Below, in pieces: positions 1 to 8,382 of a DNA stretch of 64,000 nt. The DNA is from an uncultured Lachnospiraceae bacterium. GTDB taxonomy: Bacteria > Bacillota > Clostridia > Lachnospirales > Lachnospiraceae. The position numbers were made by a program, and so were the translations under genes. The stretch lies in contig CAJTSB010000001.1 of assembly GCA_910578825.1 (NCBI GenBank), forward strand, positions 124,001-188,000, given 5' to 3'. The notes below the pieces were generated by a model, which saw only the letters and a program-made list of their open reading frames with translations, was not told the DNA's origin and did no database searches. Within the stretch, counting starts at the first letter, position 1. The number at the start of each line of letters is the position of its first letter.

Positions 1-833
1 GCAAGTCCCCGGTTATGGATGTGGGGAAGGGAAGAGGTATCACTGGCAGTATAGAGGTCTACGGAAAAGCGCTCAGACAGCAGCGCCATTACACGCAGGC
101 GTTCCAGTGCAGAGATTTTATTGCCGATATAGAGCTGGGCAGTCGTTTTCTTATCGGTCAGATAAGAGTCATATGGATAGGTAAAAAATCCTGGAAGATG
201 CGCCTTGAATGTCTCCACCATTTCATCCGTTAAAAGCTCCTCAATGATAAATCCGCCGTAAATCCGAAGCTGCGCCTCCATCAATCCATTCAGATAACCG
301 AGCAGATAGGCGGGCGGATTATGCAGCCTGTCGTAAGGACATTTCTCGGTGTACAGGGAACCTACGAAAGAGACCTCAGAAGAAAACTTCTTATGCACAG
401 CATCGGATACCGACTGAATCCGGTGTTGTTTCTGCTTTACATTGACAGCAAGCGGGAGATGGAAGACATGTCCCGGATTCAGGGGAGAAATTTCGTCATA
501 TTGCGCGCGGTCAAAGACAAAAATCCGGTTGCAGGGGTGCGTGATGGAGGTCGCAAACAATTCCATAACCGGCGAATCCACGGTCCAGCACAGGTAGGGC
601 AGTTTGAAAATCTGGCACACCTCGCTTAAAAACGGGAAAAAATTGATGCTGAAAACGAAATCCACAGGATGATCCAGCAAAAACTTGCTGACAATTTGAA
701 TGGATTCCTGGGGCGTCAGCGCCTTATTTGTAATTTCCGTGGTAATTTCCGTTATCGTATGTCCCAGTTCCTGAAAACCGTCTATGATATCCGGTTCGCA
801 GATGCTGCCATAACGGTAAAATAACAGTTTCAT
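1..833 (-). CDS. CgeB/DUF3880-like glycosyltransferase, C-terminus cut by window edge
   Basis: The reading frame starts at ATG 833, five bases behind a GGAGG ribosome binding site (in minus-strand order), and stays open to base 1, giving 277 residues. The N-terminus (MKLLFYRYGSIC) and later motifs (CWTVDSPV, FVFDRAQYDE, EVSFVGSLY) match the DUF3880/CgeB glycosyltransferase pattern also seen in the neighbour at 845-2023 (IGWVYDSPL, FLFDRAEYE, DISFIGNLY). Proteins of this family are predicted GT-B fold enzymes that transfer a nucleotide-activated sugar in the cytosol. It lies 11 bp downstream of the neighbour and is probably co-transcribed with it. The acceptor and donor cannot be read from the sequence, and the C-terminal donor-binding half is outside the window. 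Confidence 0.8.
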   Translation of the reverse strand, partial: MKLLFYRYGSICEPDIIDGFQELGHTITEITTEITNKALTPQESIQIVSKFLLDHPVDFVFSINFFPFLSEVCQIFKLPYLCWTVDSPVMELFATSITHPCNRIFVFDRAQYDEISPLNPGHVFHLPLAVNVKQKQHRIQSVSDAVHKKFSSEVSFVGSLYTEKCPYDRLHNPPAYLLGYLNGLMEAQLRIYGGFIIEELLTDEMVETFKAHLPGFFTYPYDSYLTDKKTTAQLYIGNKISALERLRVMALLSERFSVDLYTASDTSSLPHIHNRGL

Positions 834-844
834 AAATATCCTCC

Positions 845-2023
845 TCAGTCAGATTTTGAGTGGTTGTTATTAACAGTCTGTATAATCTGTTTTAACTGGT
901 GAATATAAGAAAATTTTTCCCTGACTTTCAGGTAGCCGTTCATGGAGATTTTCAGACGTTCCTCCTCATGGGAGAGATACCAGGCAGTCTTTTCCATCAG
1001 CTCATCTATGTCATGAAATACTTCAATCTCTTTGCCGATAACAAAATAGTCGTCGATTTCCTGCTGATAGTTGGTCAGCACAAATCCCCCGGAGCCCATG
1101 ATATCCAGAATGCGCTGCGGCAGTCCGGTTTCAATGGAGGGCAGCGTAATGTTCAGGTTAATCTTGCTCAGATAAAAGATTTTATTCATATCAGTATAGT
1201 AGTCAACGCCCTGATGTGTCCGCACATTATGGATGTAGGAACAATCGCTCTTGGTATACAAATCTACCGTATATTGCCGGGCCAGAGTGTTCAGTACCGT
1301 AATGCGGTCCATTTCGGCAAGTTTGCGCGAGAGAAAAAGAAGCCCCAGATATAAGTCCAATTCCATGTCCATACGGTTCCAGACGTTAGCGCCAAAGGCC
1401 TCGGAGAGGAATACGGCGGCTTTTTCTGATACGCGGGGCCATGGTTTGACCGTATGCCAGTTACAGAGGTTTCTTACAAGGTATAGTTTCAGCTCTGCCG
1501 CGATATCTTCGGGGAAACGGGAAATGAAACTGTTATAGGAATTATCTTCATAGAGATTGCCGATAAACGAAATATCGCAGGCAAAATTCTTCTCGTCTTC
1601 CGGTGTAATGTTCAATGCCCCTGTACGGGAAAGATTTACGCCCATGGGCAGATAGTATAAATGGGGGATTCCCATAGACTGCATATGTTCATATTCTGCG
1701 CGGTCAAAAAGAAAAATATAATTACAGGGATTCTTGACTGCCGGGTGAAACAGTGAAATCAAGGGCGAATCATAAACCCATCCAATGTATGTAAAATTCC
1801 GGGTCTGGCATAAATCAGAGATTTCAGGCACAAACAGATAGGAAATCAGGCAATCATAACTATGGGTGGAAAGAAAAGCGTCCAGTTTCTCAAATTCCTC
1901 CGGCACAGGAGCCAGCGGGTCAAATTCTGCGTTCTCATAGATTTCCACCTGTTCCCCCATTTCCAGCAGCGCCCAGGGGATGTCAAAACTCGAATTTTTT
2001 ACACGGATAAATAAAAAATGCAT
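845..2023 (-). CDS. CgeB/DUF3880-like glycosyltransferase
   Basis: This 392-residue protein is a predicted cytosolic GT-B glycosyltransferase of the CgeB/DUF3880 type. The start at ATG 2023 is chosen because a GGAGGT site lies 7 bases upstream; a longer open frame exists but has no such site. The N-terminal half carries the DUF3880-like block (FTYIGWVYDSPLISLFHP, FLFDRAEYEHMQSMG). The C-terminal half has the glycosyltransferase group 1-like block around residues 290-350 (INLNITLPSIETGLPQRILD, MGSGGFVLTNYQQEI). It is a paralogue of the partial gene immediately downstream. It is divergent from the plus-strand operon at 2096, and both directions have a good -10 box in the shared 72-bp gap. Its sugar specificity is unknown. 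Confidence 0.85.
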   Translation of the reverse strand: MHFLFIRVKNSSFDIPWALLEMGEQVEIYENAEFDPLAPVPEEFEKLDAFLSTHSYDCLISYLFVPEISDLCQTRNFTYIGWVYDSPLISLFHPAVKNPCNYIFLFDRAEYEHMQSMGIPHLYYLPMGVNLSRTGALNITPEDEKNFACDISFIGNLYEDNSYNSFISRFPEDIAAELKLYLVRNLCNWHTVKPWPRVSEKAAVFLSEAFGANVWNRMDMELDLYLGLLFLSRKLAEMDRITVLNTLARQYTVDLYTKSDCSYIHNVRTHQGVDYYTDMNKIFYLSKINLNITLPSIETGLPQRILDIMGSGGFVLTNYQQEIDDYFVIGKEIEVFHDIDELMEKTAWYLSHEEERLKISMNGYLKVREKFSYIHQLKQIIQTVNNNHSKSD

Positions 2024-2045
2024 AGCGCACCTCCGGGAAATAGTG

Positions 2046-2082
2046 TATAATCCATTATAGCATAGTTTGAGTAAAATTGCAG
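2046..2082. promoter_or_regulatory. Divergent promoter region between two glycosyltransferase units
   Basis: The 72-bp gap between divergent genes contains a perfect TATAAT on the plus strand at 2046-2051 and a perfect TATAAT on the minus strand (bases 2054-2059). For the minus strand a CTGCAA hexamer lies 17 nt upstream (2077-2082), which is a weak -35 match. The plus-strand -35 is also poor. The two -10 boxes nearly touch, so the two transcription units may compete for polymerase. This rests on hexamer matching alone. Confidence 0.45.
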
Positions 2083-2095
2083 AAAAAAAGGAGAC

Positions 2096-2956
2096 ATGTT
2101 TCGTATGGGAGAGGTAACAGGTGATAATATTAATGATGGTGATCAGAAGGTAAGTATTGTGTTGCCGACCTATAACCGTGCGAATCTGCTTGGACGCGCG
2201 ATGGAAAGTATTCTGGCACAGAGCTGGCGGGAATTTGAACTGATTGTGGTGGATGACGGCTCTACAGATCGTACGCAGGAAGTCGTCGATTCTTATGGAG
2301 AAGAACGGATTCGCTATATCAAACTGGACAGAAATTACGGAGCCGCCCATGCCAGAAATGTGGGAATTGGCAGCGCCAGATATCCGTACATTGCCTTTCA
2401 TGACAGTGATGACGTATGGTGCGAAGGAAAACTGGACAAACAGATGCGGGCATTGGCTGTGTCGGGACAAGTGGGGATGGTATACGGATACTGCAAATAC
2501 CATGGTCTGGCAGGAGAGACAGATTATTTTCCGCGCCGGGAGATTGCAAAGGACAAAAAGCGGGGATTTATATATCCGACAATGTTGGAAGAAAATCTAA
2601 TTGGCATGCCTGCTGTGTTGGTACGCAGAGAATGCATTGACAAGGCGGGATTGTTTCGGGAAGAATTTCGAAGTCTTGAAGATTATGAATGGTTTTTACG
2701 CCTGAGCAGGGTATGCGAGGCGGAATTTATAGATGAAGTATTGGTGAATGTCTATGCACAGGAAGAGAGCGTGAACCGGAATCTGAGCGCGAATTTCAGC
2801 GCAAGGTGTATGTTGATTGGAATGTACAAACATGAGATGGTACAATACGGCGTGTTGGAATCTGTGGTTGAGGAATTTCTGGGGGAGGCAAAGTATCTGG
2901 GGTGTCAGGAAGAAGTGGCTGCGGCGCTGTGTCAGGTATTGGGGGATTCTAAATGA
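2096..2956 (+). CDS. Family 2 glycosyltransferase
   Basis: The protein (286 residues) is a GT-A fold, GT2-family glycosyltransferase. It shows the family start motif (KVSIVLPTYNRANLLGRAM), the nucleotide-binding acidic motif (VVDDGSTDRT) and the HDSDDVW metal-binding region near residue 100. The EDYEWFLRL block near residue 195 is the usual acceptor-side catalytic region. It is the first gene of the plus-strand operon, 45 bp after the divergent -10 box. The AAGGAG site is only 2 nt from ATG 2096 and 11 nt from ATG 2105, so translation may begin at the second methionine (residue 4). It overlaps the next gene by an ATGA, suggesting translational coupling. Donor and acceptor are unknown. Confidence 0.9.
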   Translation: MFRMGEVTGDNINDGDQKVSIVLPTYNRANLLGRAMESILAQSWREFELIVVDDGSTDRTQEVVDSYGEERIRYIKLDRNYGAAHARNVGIGSARYPYIAFHDSDDVWCEGKLDKQMRALAVSGQVGMVYGYCKYHGLAGETDYFPRREIAKDKKRGFIYPTMLEENLIGMPAVLVRRECIDKAGLFREEFRSLEDYEWFLRLSRVCEAEFIDEVLVNVYAQEESVNRNLSANFSARCMLIGMYKHEMVQYGVLESVVEEFLGEAKYLGCQEEVAAALCQVLGDSK

Positions 2957-4329
2957 ATGCACATAAGATTTGTTTTATCATGTGTGTCAACGATCAATTA
3001 TATTTAAATGAATGTATTTCCTATATTGAACATCTCAGCCTTCCGGAGGGATTTGAGAGGGAAATTATTCCGGTTGAGGGCGCGGGATCTATGACTTCCG
3101 GTTACAATCAGGCCATGCATCAGTCGGATGCAAAATATAAGGTATACCTACATCAGGATGTGTTTCTGGTAAACCACAATTTCATTTATGACATACTGAA
3201 ACTTTTTGAGAACCCCCGGATCGGATTGATTGGCATGGTAGGGGGACTGGATGTGGATAGGATGCCTGTCATGTGGGAAGGAAGACGCGTGGGTTTTTTG
3301 TACAGCAATTCTATTGTTACGGCGGATTCTAGTAAATTGGGGGATATCTATGGAGAGGAGTACATGGAAGTACAGGCAGTTGATGGACTTCTGATGGCTA
3401 CCCAGTACGATATTCCCTGGAGAGAAGATATCCTCAAAAGCTGGGACTTTTATGATGTTTCCCAGAGTATGGAATATAGAAGGCAGTCGTATCAGGTTGT
3501 GGTTCCGCATATGCAACAGCCCTGGTGTGTGCATGATGACGGATTTGTAAATTTAAAGGATTATTATCGCGAGCTGGAAGTTTTTCTGAGAGAATATGCG
3601 GGAGACGGATGCCGGATGGGCGATAATAAGCGGCAGGAGGAGCACATGAAGACGGGTGAATGGGATAGCAGACAGTTTATGGAGCTCATGGAACAGGAAA
3701 AACAAAAAGAAGCTGAGAAACAAGAACTGCGGGAAAAATATGCAGGTTGCAGAGAAAAGATAGATGCGTTTCTTGAAGAAGAGGCATATGGGCAATTGCA
3801 GGATTATGTTCAGACGCAAGAGGTGCAGATTCTGTCTAAGTTAGAGAGTGATGTTGCCCTGTTATGCATTGTGCTGAGTGTCTATTTTATGGAGCAGCAG
3901 GAGGGGGCAGAGCACGTTATTTTAGAGGGTGTGCGTAGCTTACAGCAGATGAGGGAACGCTGGCTTACTGCGAAATTTCTCATGTGGAGACTGGAGTTTA
4001 TGGGCGAGAAAGAGGGATTGGGTGAATTCCTGGAAAAATATCAGGTATCAGTTCCTTTTTTGAAATATCTGGTGCATACTTCCTCGTTTGATAAGGCGAA
4101 TACCTCTCTCAAACTGGCAATGTTTTTAAAAGAAAATCATAAGCTTGCGGCAGCGTTTGCCATGTTAAGTTATGTCAATGAATTATGTCCCGATGAAGAA
4201 TTCGTGCTCTGTGAAATGGCGGATATCTGTATGAGGGCAGGGCAGTTTAAGCAGGCGCAGGACTACATCGGAAGAATTCAGAATCCTACGGGAATCCTCA
4301 ATGGGTTCCTGGAAAGGTGGCAGATATAA
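2953..4329 (+). CDS. Glyco_tranf_2_5-type glycosyltransferase with C-terminal helical repeat region
   Basis: This is a 458-residue two-part protein. Residues 1-220 match the small GT-A family often annotated as a glycosyltransferase-like or StrF-type domain (PF13712), with KICFIMCVNDQLY at the start, MTSGYNQAM and the YLHQDVF metal-site motif. Residues about 235-290 are highly charged and probably coiled-coil. Residues 290-458 look alpha-helical and TPR-like (LAAAFAMLSYVNELCPDEEF, AQDYIGRIQNP). The N-terminal domain is about four-fifths identical over its first 80 residues to the protein at 5452-6126, which lacks the C-terminal part. A TPR-like tail could bind a protein acceptor or partner; this is inference. 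It overlaps the upstream stop codon by ATGA. Confidence 0.85.
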   Translation: MNAHKICFIMCVNDQLYLNECISYIEHLSLPEGFEREIIPVEGAGSMTSGYNQAMHQSDAKYKVYLHQDVFLVNHNFIYDILKLFENPRIGLIGMVGGLDVDRMPVMWEGRRVGFLYSNSIVTADSSKLGDIYGEEYMEVQAVDGLLMATQYDIPWREDILKSWDFYDVSQSMEYRRQSYQVVVPHMQQPWCVHDDGFVNLKDYYRELEVFLREYAGDGCRMGDNKRQEEHMKTGEWDSRQFMELMEQEKQKEAEKQELREKYAGCREKIDAFLEEEAYGQLQDYVQTQEVQILSKLESDVALLCIVLSVYFMEQQEGAEHVILEGVRSLQQMRERWLTAKFLMWRLEFMGEKEGLGEFLEKYQVSVPFLKYLVHTSSFDKANTSLKLAMFLKENHKLAAAFAMLSYVNELCPDEEFVLCEMADICMRAGQFKQAQDYIGRIQNPTGILNGFLERWQI

Positions 4330-4330
4330 G

Positions 4331-5413
4331 ATGAATAAGAAGAAAATATTGGTAGCCTTGCCTTGTCTGATTCCATCCGGCGGCATTAGCGTTGTGATAG
4401 AGTTGATAGAGGTTTTACAGAAAATGGGATATTGCATTGGTCTGCTTTCCAGAGAGAAAGGCGGCCTGTATGAGCGTTTTTGCGCATTGGGGATTGAGAT
4501 TCGGATTGAAGAAAATATTTTAAGTGATTCGCTGATATCATGGATACTGGAGGAGTATGATGAGGTTTTTGTAAATACCCTTCAAATGTTCGGAATGATT
4601 TATAAGCTGAACGGAAAGGACATTGAAGTGAAATGGTGGATCCATGAACCTCCATTATTTTTCTGCCAATACAGTGAGGCGGTTCCGCAGGCATTTTGGG
4701 ATCATTTATCAGGGAATGTACACGTATTTGCTGCGGGCAATGTGGTGCATGAACATCTCCTTAAGACATATGGAAAAGAGAGTGAGGTTCTGAATTTCGG
4801 TATTAAGGATCTGGCAGGAAAGGTGCCGGATACGGCGCATCAGATCGTATCTGCGGATAAGGTAACATTTCTTTTGCCGAGCGTGATTTTTCAACATATC
4901 AAGGGACAGGATATTCTGGCGCTGGCGATTCTGAATCTTCCCAAGGAGTATCAGGAGCGGACGGAATTTATCTTTACCGGCAGGATGTCGGAATATGCAA
5001 AAGATTATTACAACACGATTAAGCAGCTGGAGGAGGAGAGGCAGAACGTTAAGATTCTTGATCTCTTAGAGCATAGCGCGATGCTTGCGCTGATGCAGCA
5101 GGTGGACTGTATCGTGGCGCCGTCCAGAAATGATGCTACGAATGCCTGTATCGTGGAAGGGATGATGCTGTCCAAACTCTGTATCACTTCAGATGCAGCA
5201 GGCGTATCGAGGTATATGCAGGATTGTGTCAATGGTTTTGTATTCCCCAACTGCGATGTAGGAGAACTGAGCGCAAGGATTATGTTGGTTGTAGACAACA
5301 TGGAACGGCTGGGCGTGGTAGCGGCAAATGGCAGGAAGGTATATGAGGAAGTCTATGCAATGGAAACGTTTGAGAAGAATGTGAGGAAATATTGGGGACA
5401 GCCTCGGGAATAA
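4331..5413 (+). CDS. Family 4-like glycosyltransferase (GT-B)
   Basis: The 360-residue product fits GT4-type retaining glycosyltransferases. The N-terminus (KILVALPCLIPSGGISVVI) is the acceptor-domain start. The C-terminal donor-binding signature is at residues 255-305 (IVAPSRNDATNACIVEGMM and SDAAGVSRYM, NGFVF). I chose ATG 4331, directly after the previous stop, over an in-frame ATG at 4301 because the latter lies inside the upstream gene with no ribosome binding site. The nearest site for 4331 is a modest AAGGTGG about 10 nt away. It sits between the two PF13712-type genes in the operon. Donor sugar unknown. Confidence 0.88.
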   Translation: MNKKKILVALPCLIPSGGISVVIELIEVLQKMGYCIGLLSREKGGLYERFCALGIEIRIEENILSDSLISWILEEYDEVFVNTLQMFGMIYKLNGKDIEVKWWIHEPPLFFCQYSEAVPQAFWDHLSGNVHVFAAGNVVHEHLLKTYGKESEVLNFGIKDLAGKVPDTAHQIVSADKVTFLLPSVIFQHIKGQDILALAILNLPKEYQERTEFIFTGRMSEYAKDYYNTIKQLEEERQNVKILDLLEHSAMLALMQQVDCIVAPSRNDATNACIVEGMMLSKLCITSDAAGVSRYMQDCVNGFVFPNCDVGELSARIMLVVDNMERLGVVAANGRKVYEEVYAMETFEKNVRKYWGQPRE

Positions 5414-5451
5414 AACAATGCAGGACAGTATGGGAGGAATTCAGATCTGAT

Positions 5452-6126
5452 ATGAATGCGCAGAAGATATGTTTTATTATGTGTGTTAATGATGAATTAT
5501 ACAAAAAAGAATGTATTTCTTATCTGAAACGTTTAGAACTTCCGGAAGGATTTGAATGTGAAATTATTCCGGTGGAGGGTGCATGTTCCATGACTTCCGG
5601 TTATAATCAGGCAATGAAACAGTCGGACGCAAAGTATAAGGTATATCTGCATCAGGATGTGTTTGTGATATACCGGAATTTCATTCATGATATTGTGCGT
5701 CTGTTTGAGAATCCTCAGATCGGGATGATCGGAATGGTGGGAAATCTGGAAGTGGAACAGACGGCAGTCATGTGGCATGGAACCAGGGTGGGGATGCTTC
5801 ATTCCAACAGCGTGTATTTTGCGGATTCCTACCTGTTTGGGAACGTGGAAGGGGAATACCAGAACGTACAGGCAGTGGACGGTCTTCTGATGGCAACCCA
5901 GTATGATGTTCCCTGGAGGGAAGATTTGTTTCGTGGATGGGATTTTTATGATATTTCGCAGAGTCTGGAGTTTCGCAGGAGGGGATATCAGGTCATCGTT
6001 CCGCATACAGACAGTCCCTGGTGCATACATGATGATGGATTTTTGAATTTGGAACGTTATTACACGGAGAGAGAGGTATTCCTGAAAGAATATATTGAAG
6101 GAAAGAGGAGAGAGGCAGATGTGTGA
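5452..6126 (+). CDS. Glyco_tranf_2_5-type glycosyltransferase (short paralogue)
   Basis: The 224-residue protein is a single PF13712-like GT-A domain with KICFIMCVNDELY, MTSGYNQAM and YLHQDVF motifs. It is a close paralogue of the N-terminal half of the product at 2953-4329, which points to a local duplication with one copy keeping a helical tail. The start at ATG 5452 aligns exactly with the paralogue's first residues; a GGGAGG lies about 14 nt upstream, which is long. An upstream in-frame ATG at 5392 overlaps the preceding gene and extends past the homologous start, so I rejected it. The C-terminus overlaps the next gene by 8 bp. Confidence 0.85.
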   Translation: MNAQKICFIMCVNDELYKKECISYLKRLELPEGFECEIIPVEGACSMTSGYNQAMKQSDAKYKVYLHQDVFVIYRNFIHDIVRLFENPQIGMIGMVGNLEVEQTAVMWHGTRVGMLHSNSVYFADSYLFGNVEGEYQNVQAVDGLLMATQYDVPWREDLFRGWDFYDISQSLEFRRRGYQVIVPHTDSPWCIHDDGFLNLERYYTEREVFLKEYIEGKRREADV

Positions 6127-7222
6127 AAAAAAAGAGGATTTGGAGAAACGAATTTCTTATCTGGAAGGAAAACTGTCTGAAATGGAGCAGGTAAACGCAT
6201 CCTATGTAAAGCAAACGGATATTATGCTTCAGGCGATTCGTGATTTGTCCGGACTCTATCAGCAGATGATGCAGCAGGTCACGCAAATGTCGAATGCGCA
6301 GACCTTGCTGGAGGTCAACCAGAATATTACCAAGGCAAGATGCGATAATTTGAGATATGAACTGTTAGATCCCAGGCTGAACAGGGAGGAGTATCCGTTT
6401 CCGATAATTCGAAGTGCGGAGGAAACGATTGAGGAAATCATACATGGCAGGAAATCCATCGCACGGTTTGGAGACGGGGAGTTTTCACAGATTGTAAAGA
6501 AAGTCAGGCAAAAATTTCAAAGGTTGGATGATAATCTCGGTGTCAGGCTGGAAGAGGTGCTGCACAGCCATCACCCGAATCTGCTGATTGCAATTGCCAA
6601 TAATTATGGCACGCTGCAGGCGCATACGGATTTTGCGGCGGATGCAATTCGTTTCTATATGGTGGCTGGGGAGACCAGAAAACAGCATATGGAGCTGTTG
6701 GAGCATGACAGGGTTTATTACGACGCCTATGTGCTGAGACCTTATGTCATGTATAAGGATAATATGACAGATGCGCCCCGGGAACGTTTCGAACGGTTGA
6801 AGAAGATCTGGGAAAACCGCGCGGTCATTCTTGTGGAAGGCGCGCAGACAAGGGCAGGTGTCGGGAACGATCTGTTTGCCAGCGCCAGAGAGGTCAAACG
6901 AATTCTTGCTCCGGCGACCAGTTCCTTTGACCGCTATGATGATATCTTAAAAGCAGCGCTTAAACATGCCGGGGATGACACGCTGTTTCTGATTGCCATG
7001 GGACCTTCGGCGGGAGTGCTGGCTTATGACCTTACCGTGGAGGGGTATCAGGCGCTGGATATCGGACATCTTGATCTGGAATACGAGTGGTTTCTGGCAG
7101 GCAAAGGGGAAAGAACAAACGTGCCCTGTAAATATAACAATGAGACAGAAGGCGGAAATGAAGTGGAAGAGCTGCATGATCCGGTGTATGAGAGCCAGAT
7201 TATAGAGGACTGCAGTATTTGA
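6119..7222 (+). CDS. GT-D fold glycosyltransferase (DUF1792-like) with N-terminal coiled coil
   Basis: This 367-residue protein begins with a predicted coiled coil (about residues 5-60, rich in K/E/L heptads). It is followed by a domain resembling the GT-D fold family first described as DUF1792. The key region is SIARFGDGEFSQIV near residue 115, followed by PNLLIAIANNYG and, further on, AVILVEGAQTRAGVGNDLF. In characterised members this domain transfers glucose in serine-rich adhesin glycosylation, so a role late in glycan extension on protein is plausible but not demonstrated here. The start at ATG 6119 follows an AGGAG; the frame is open further upstream. It is the last gene before the hairpin terminator at 7254. 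Confidence 0.8.
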   Translation: MCEKKEDLEKRISYLEGKLSEMEQVNASYVKQTDIMLQAIRDLSGLYQQMMQQVTQMSNAQTLLEVNQNITKARCDNLRYELLDPRLNREEYPFPIIRSAEETIEEIIHGRKSIARFGDGEFSQIVKKVRQKFQRLDDNLGVRLEEVLHSHHPNLLIAIANNYGTLQAHTDFAADAIRFYMVAGETRKQHMELLEHDRVYYDAYVLRPYVMYKDNMTDAPRERFERLKKIWENRAVILVEGAQTRAGVGNDLFASAREVKRILAPATSSFDRYDDILKAALKHAGDDTLFLIAMGPSAGVLAYDLTVEGYQALDIGHLDLEYEWFLAGKGERTNVPCKYNNETEGGNEVEELHDPVYESQIIEDCSI

Positions 7223-7253
7223 TGAGGATTACAAATTGTTGTTTTATAGCAAG

Positions 7254-7290
7254 AAAACAGGTTGTAGCGGAGATGCTACAGCCTGTTTTT
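7254..7290. terminator. Bidirectional hairpin terminator between convergent operons
   Basis: Arms AAAACAGGTTGTAGC and GCTACAGCCTGTTTT flank a GGAGAT loop and pair almost perfectly, followed by a T run on the plus strand. On the minus strand the left arm also gives a TTTT end. It can therefore end both the plus-strand operon (last stop at 7222) and the long leftward operon. The stop codon of the minus-strand gene at 7276 lies inside the right arm. Confidence 0.9.
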
Positions 7291-7794
7291 TACAAAATCC
7301 CGTAAATCCTCAAAAATATAGTCCGGCGTTACCTCTGCCTCCAGGCGTTTTGTTCCATAGCCGGATTCCAGCAGTACGGTCTTAATGCCGGCATTTTGTC
7401 CGGTTTGGATATCGGAGGCTCGGTCCCCGACAAAATAAGCATGTTCCATATCAAGGTCATACGTTTCCATTGCCTGTTGTATCATGCCGATCTGCGGTTT
7501 TCTGCAATTGCAGACGGCGGTTGTTGGATGCCAGTGCGGACAGTAAAAGATATCGTCCACACCGGTTTCTTCCATTAAAATTCTGTTCATTTCCTGTAAT
7601 GTCTCTTCTGTCATCATTCCTCTTCCCACCGCGGATTGATTGGTGATGACAAGCGCCAGATAACCTGCGTTGTGTATCTTGCGGACACATGCTCTGGCAT
7701 AATCAAATATTTCCAGCTCATCTTTGTGCAGGACATAACTTTTTTCCTTTGTAAGCACGCCGTCCCTGTCAAGAAATACCACCGGTTTTTTCAT
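7276..7794 (-). CDS. gmhB: D-glycero-D-manno-heptose 1,7-bisphosphate phosphatase-like HAD hydrolase
   Basis: The 172-residue protein matches GmhB, the HAD phosphatase that removes the C7 phosphate from heptose bisphosphate during nucleotide-heptose synthesis. Visible motifs are FLDRDGVL near residue 8 (nucleophile and acid/base aspartates), the family's Cys/His metal loop (CPHWHP then CNCRKP), ITNQSAVGRG, and FVGDRASDIQTG as HAD motif III/IV. The start ATG 7794 overlaps the stop of the GmhA-like gene (ATGA). A longer open frame exists upstream but lies inside that gene. It is the last gene of the long leftward operon, and its stop codon is inside the terminator hairpin. The adjacent GmhA-like and HldE-like genes make the heptose assignment strong, although the exact anomer made cannot be read. 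Confidence 0.88.
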   Translation of the reverse strand: MKKPVVFLDRDGVLTKEKSYVLHKDELEIFDYARACVRKIHNAGYLALVITNQSAVGRGMMTEETLQEMNRILMEETGVDDIFYCPHWHPTTAVCNCRKPQIGMIQQAMETYDLDMEHAYFVGDRASDIQTGQNAGIKTVLLESGYGTKRLEAEVTPDYIFEDLRDFVKNRL

Positions 7795-8369
7795 AGCTGA
7801 ACCCCATCCCGTTCCATAATCATGTCTACAATCTGCTGCAAAATCACAATATGAATGGATTCCACCATGCCGTAATGCGATTTCGGAACATAGACGTTCC
7901 ATTTTCCCATATGTTTCAGTTTGTTATCATTCTCAAATCCGGAAAAGGTGATAATGTTTGCGCGCTTTTTTTTCGCAACATTCACCGCATTGATAATATT
8001 GGCGGAGTTTCCGGAACTGCTGATTGCCACGAGGAGATCGTCTTCATTCAAAAGGAATTCCAGGGGTCTTGAAAAAATAGATTCATAGCCATAGTCATTC
8101 CCCATACAGGTTGTGACGGAATTATCATACAGACTGTAGGTCTTCATGCCGCCGTTTTTCATAAAGTCAGCCGTCATGTGGCTGGCAATTGCGGCGCTGC
8201 CGCCATTACCGATGAAAAAGGTGGTTTTCCCCTGTCTCTTTACCCATGTGAATATCTCTATCAGATGTTCCATGGCTTCCTCATAGCTGCCGCAAATCTG
8301 TCCGTCTTCGGAAGAGAATTGTGTAGCATGAATGGTCTGCATCAGTGTGTCAATGTATTCTTTGTACAT
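7791..8369 (-). CDS. gmhA: Phosphoheptose isomerase-like SIS protein
   Basis: The 192-residue product is a SIS-domain sugar-phosphate isomerase resembling GmhA, which converts sedoheptulose 7-phosphate to D-glycero-manno-heptose 7-phosphate. The phosphate-binding signatures are FFIGNGGSAAIASHM near residues 52-66 and VAISSSGNSANI near residue 115. Context (HldE-like kinase/nucleotidyltransferase and GmhB-like phosphatase in the same operon) supports heptose rather than another sugar phosphate. ATG 8369 has a GGAGG seven bases upstream; the open frame extends further but without support. A second GmhA-like domain is fused to a phosphatase at 37107-38156 in the same operon. Confidence 0.85.
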   Translation of the reverse strand: MYKEYIDTLMQTIHATQFSSEDGQICGSYEEAMEHLIEIFTWVKRQGKTTFFIGNGGSAAIASHMTADFMKNGGMKTYSLYDNSVTTCMGNDYGYESIFSRPLEFLLNEDDLLVAISSSGNSANIINAVNVAKKKRANIITFSGFENDNKLKHMGKWNVYVPKSHYGMVESIHIVILQQIVDMIMERDGVQL

Positions 8370-8382
8370 GGCGTTCCTCCGT

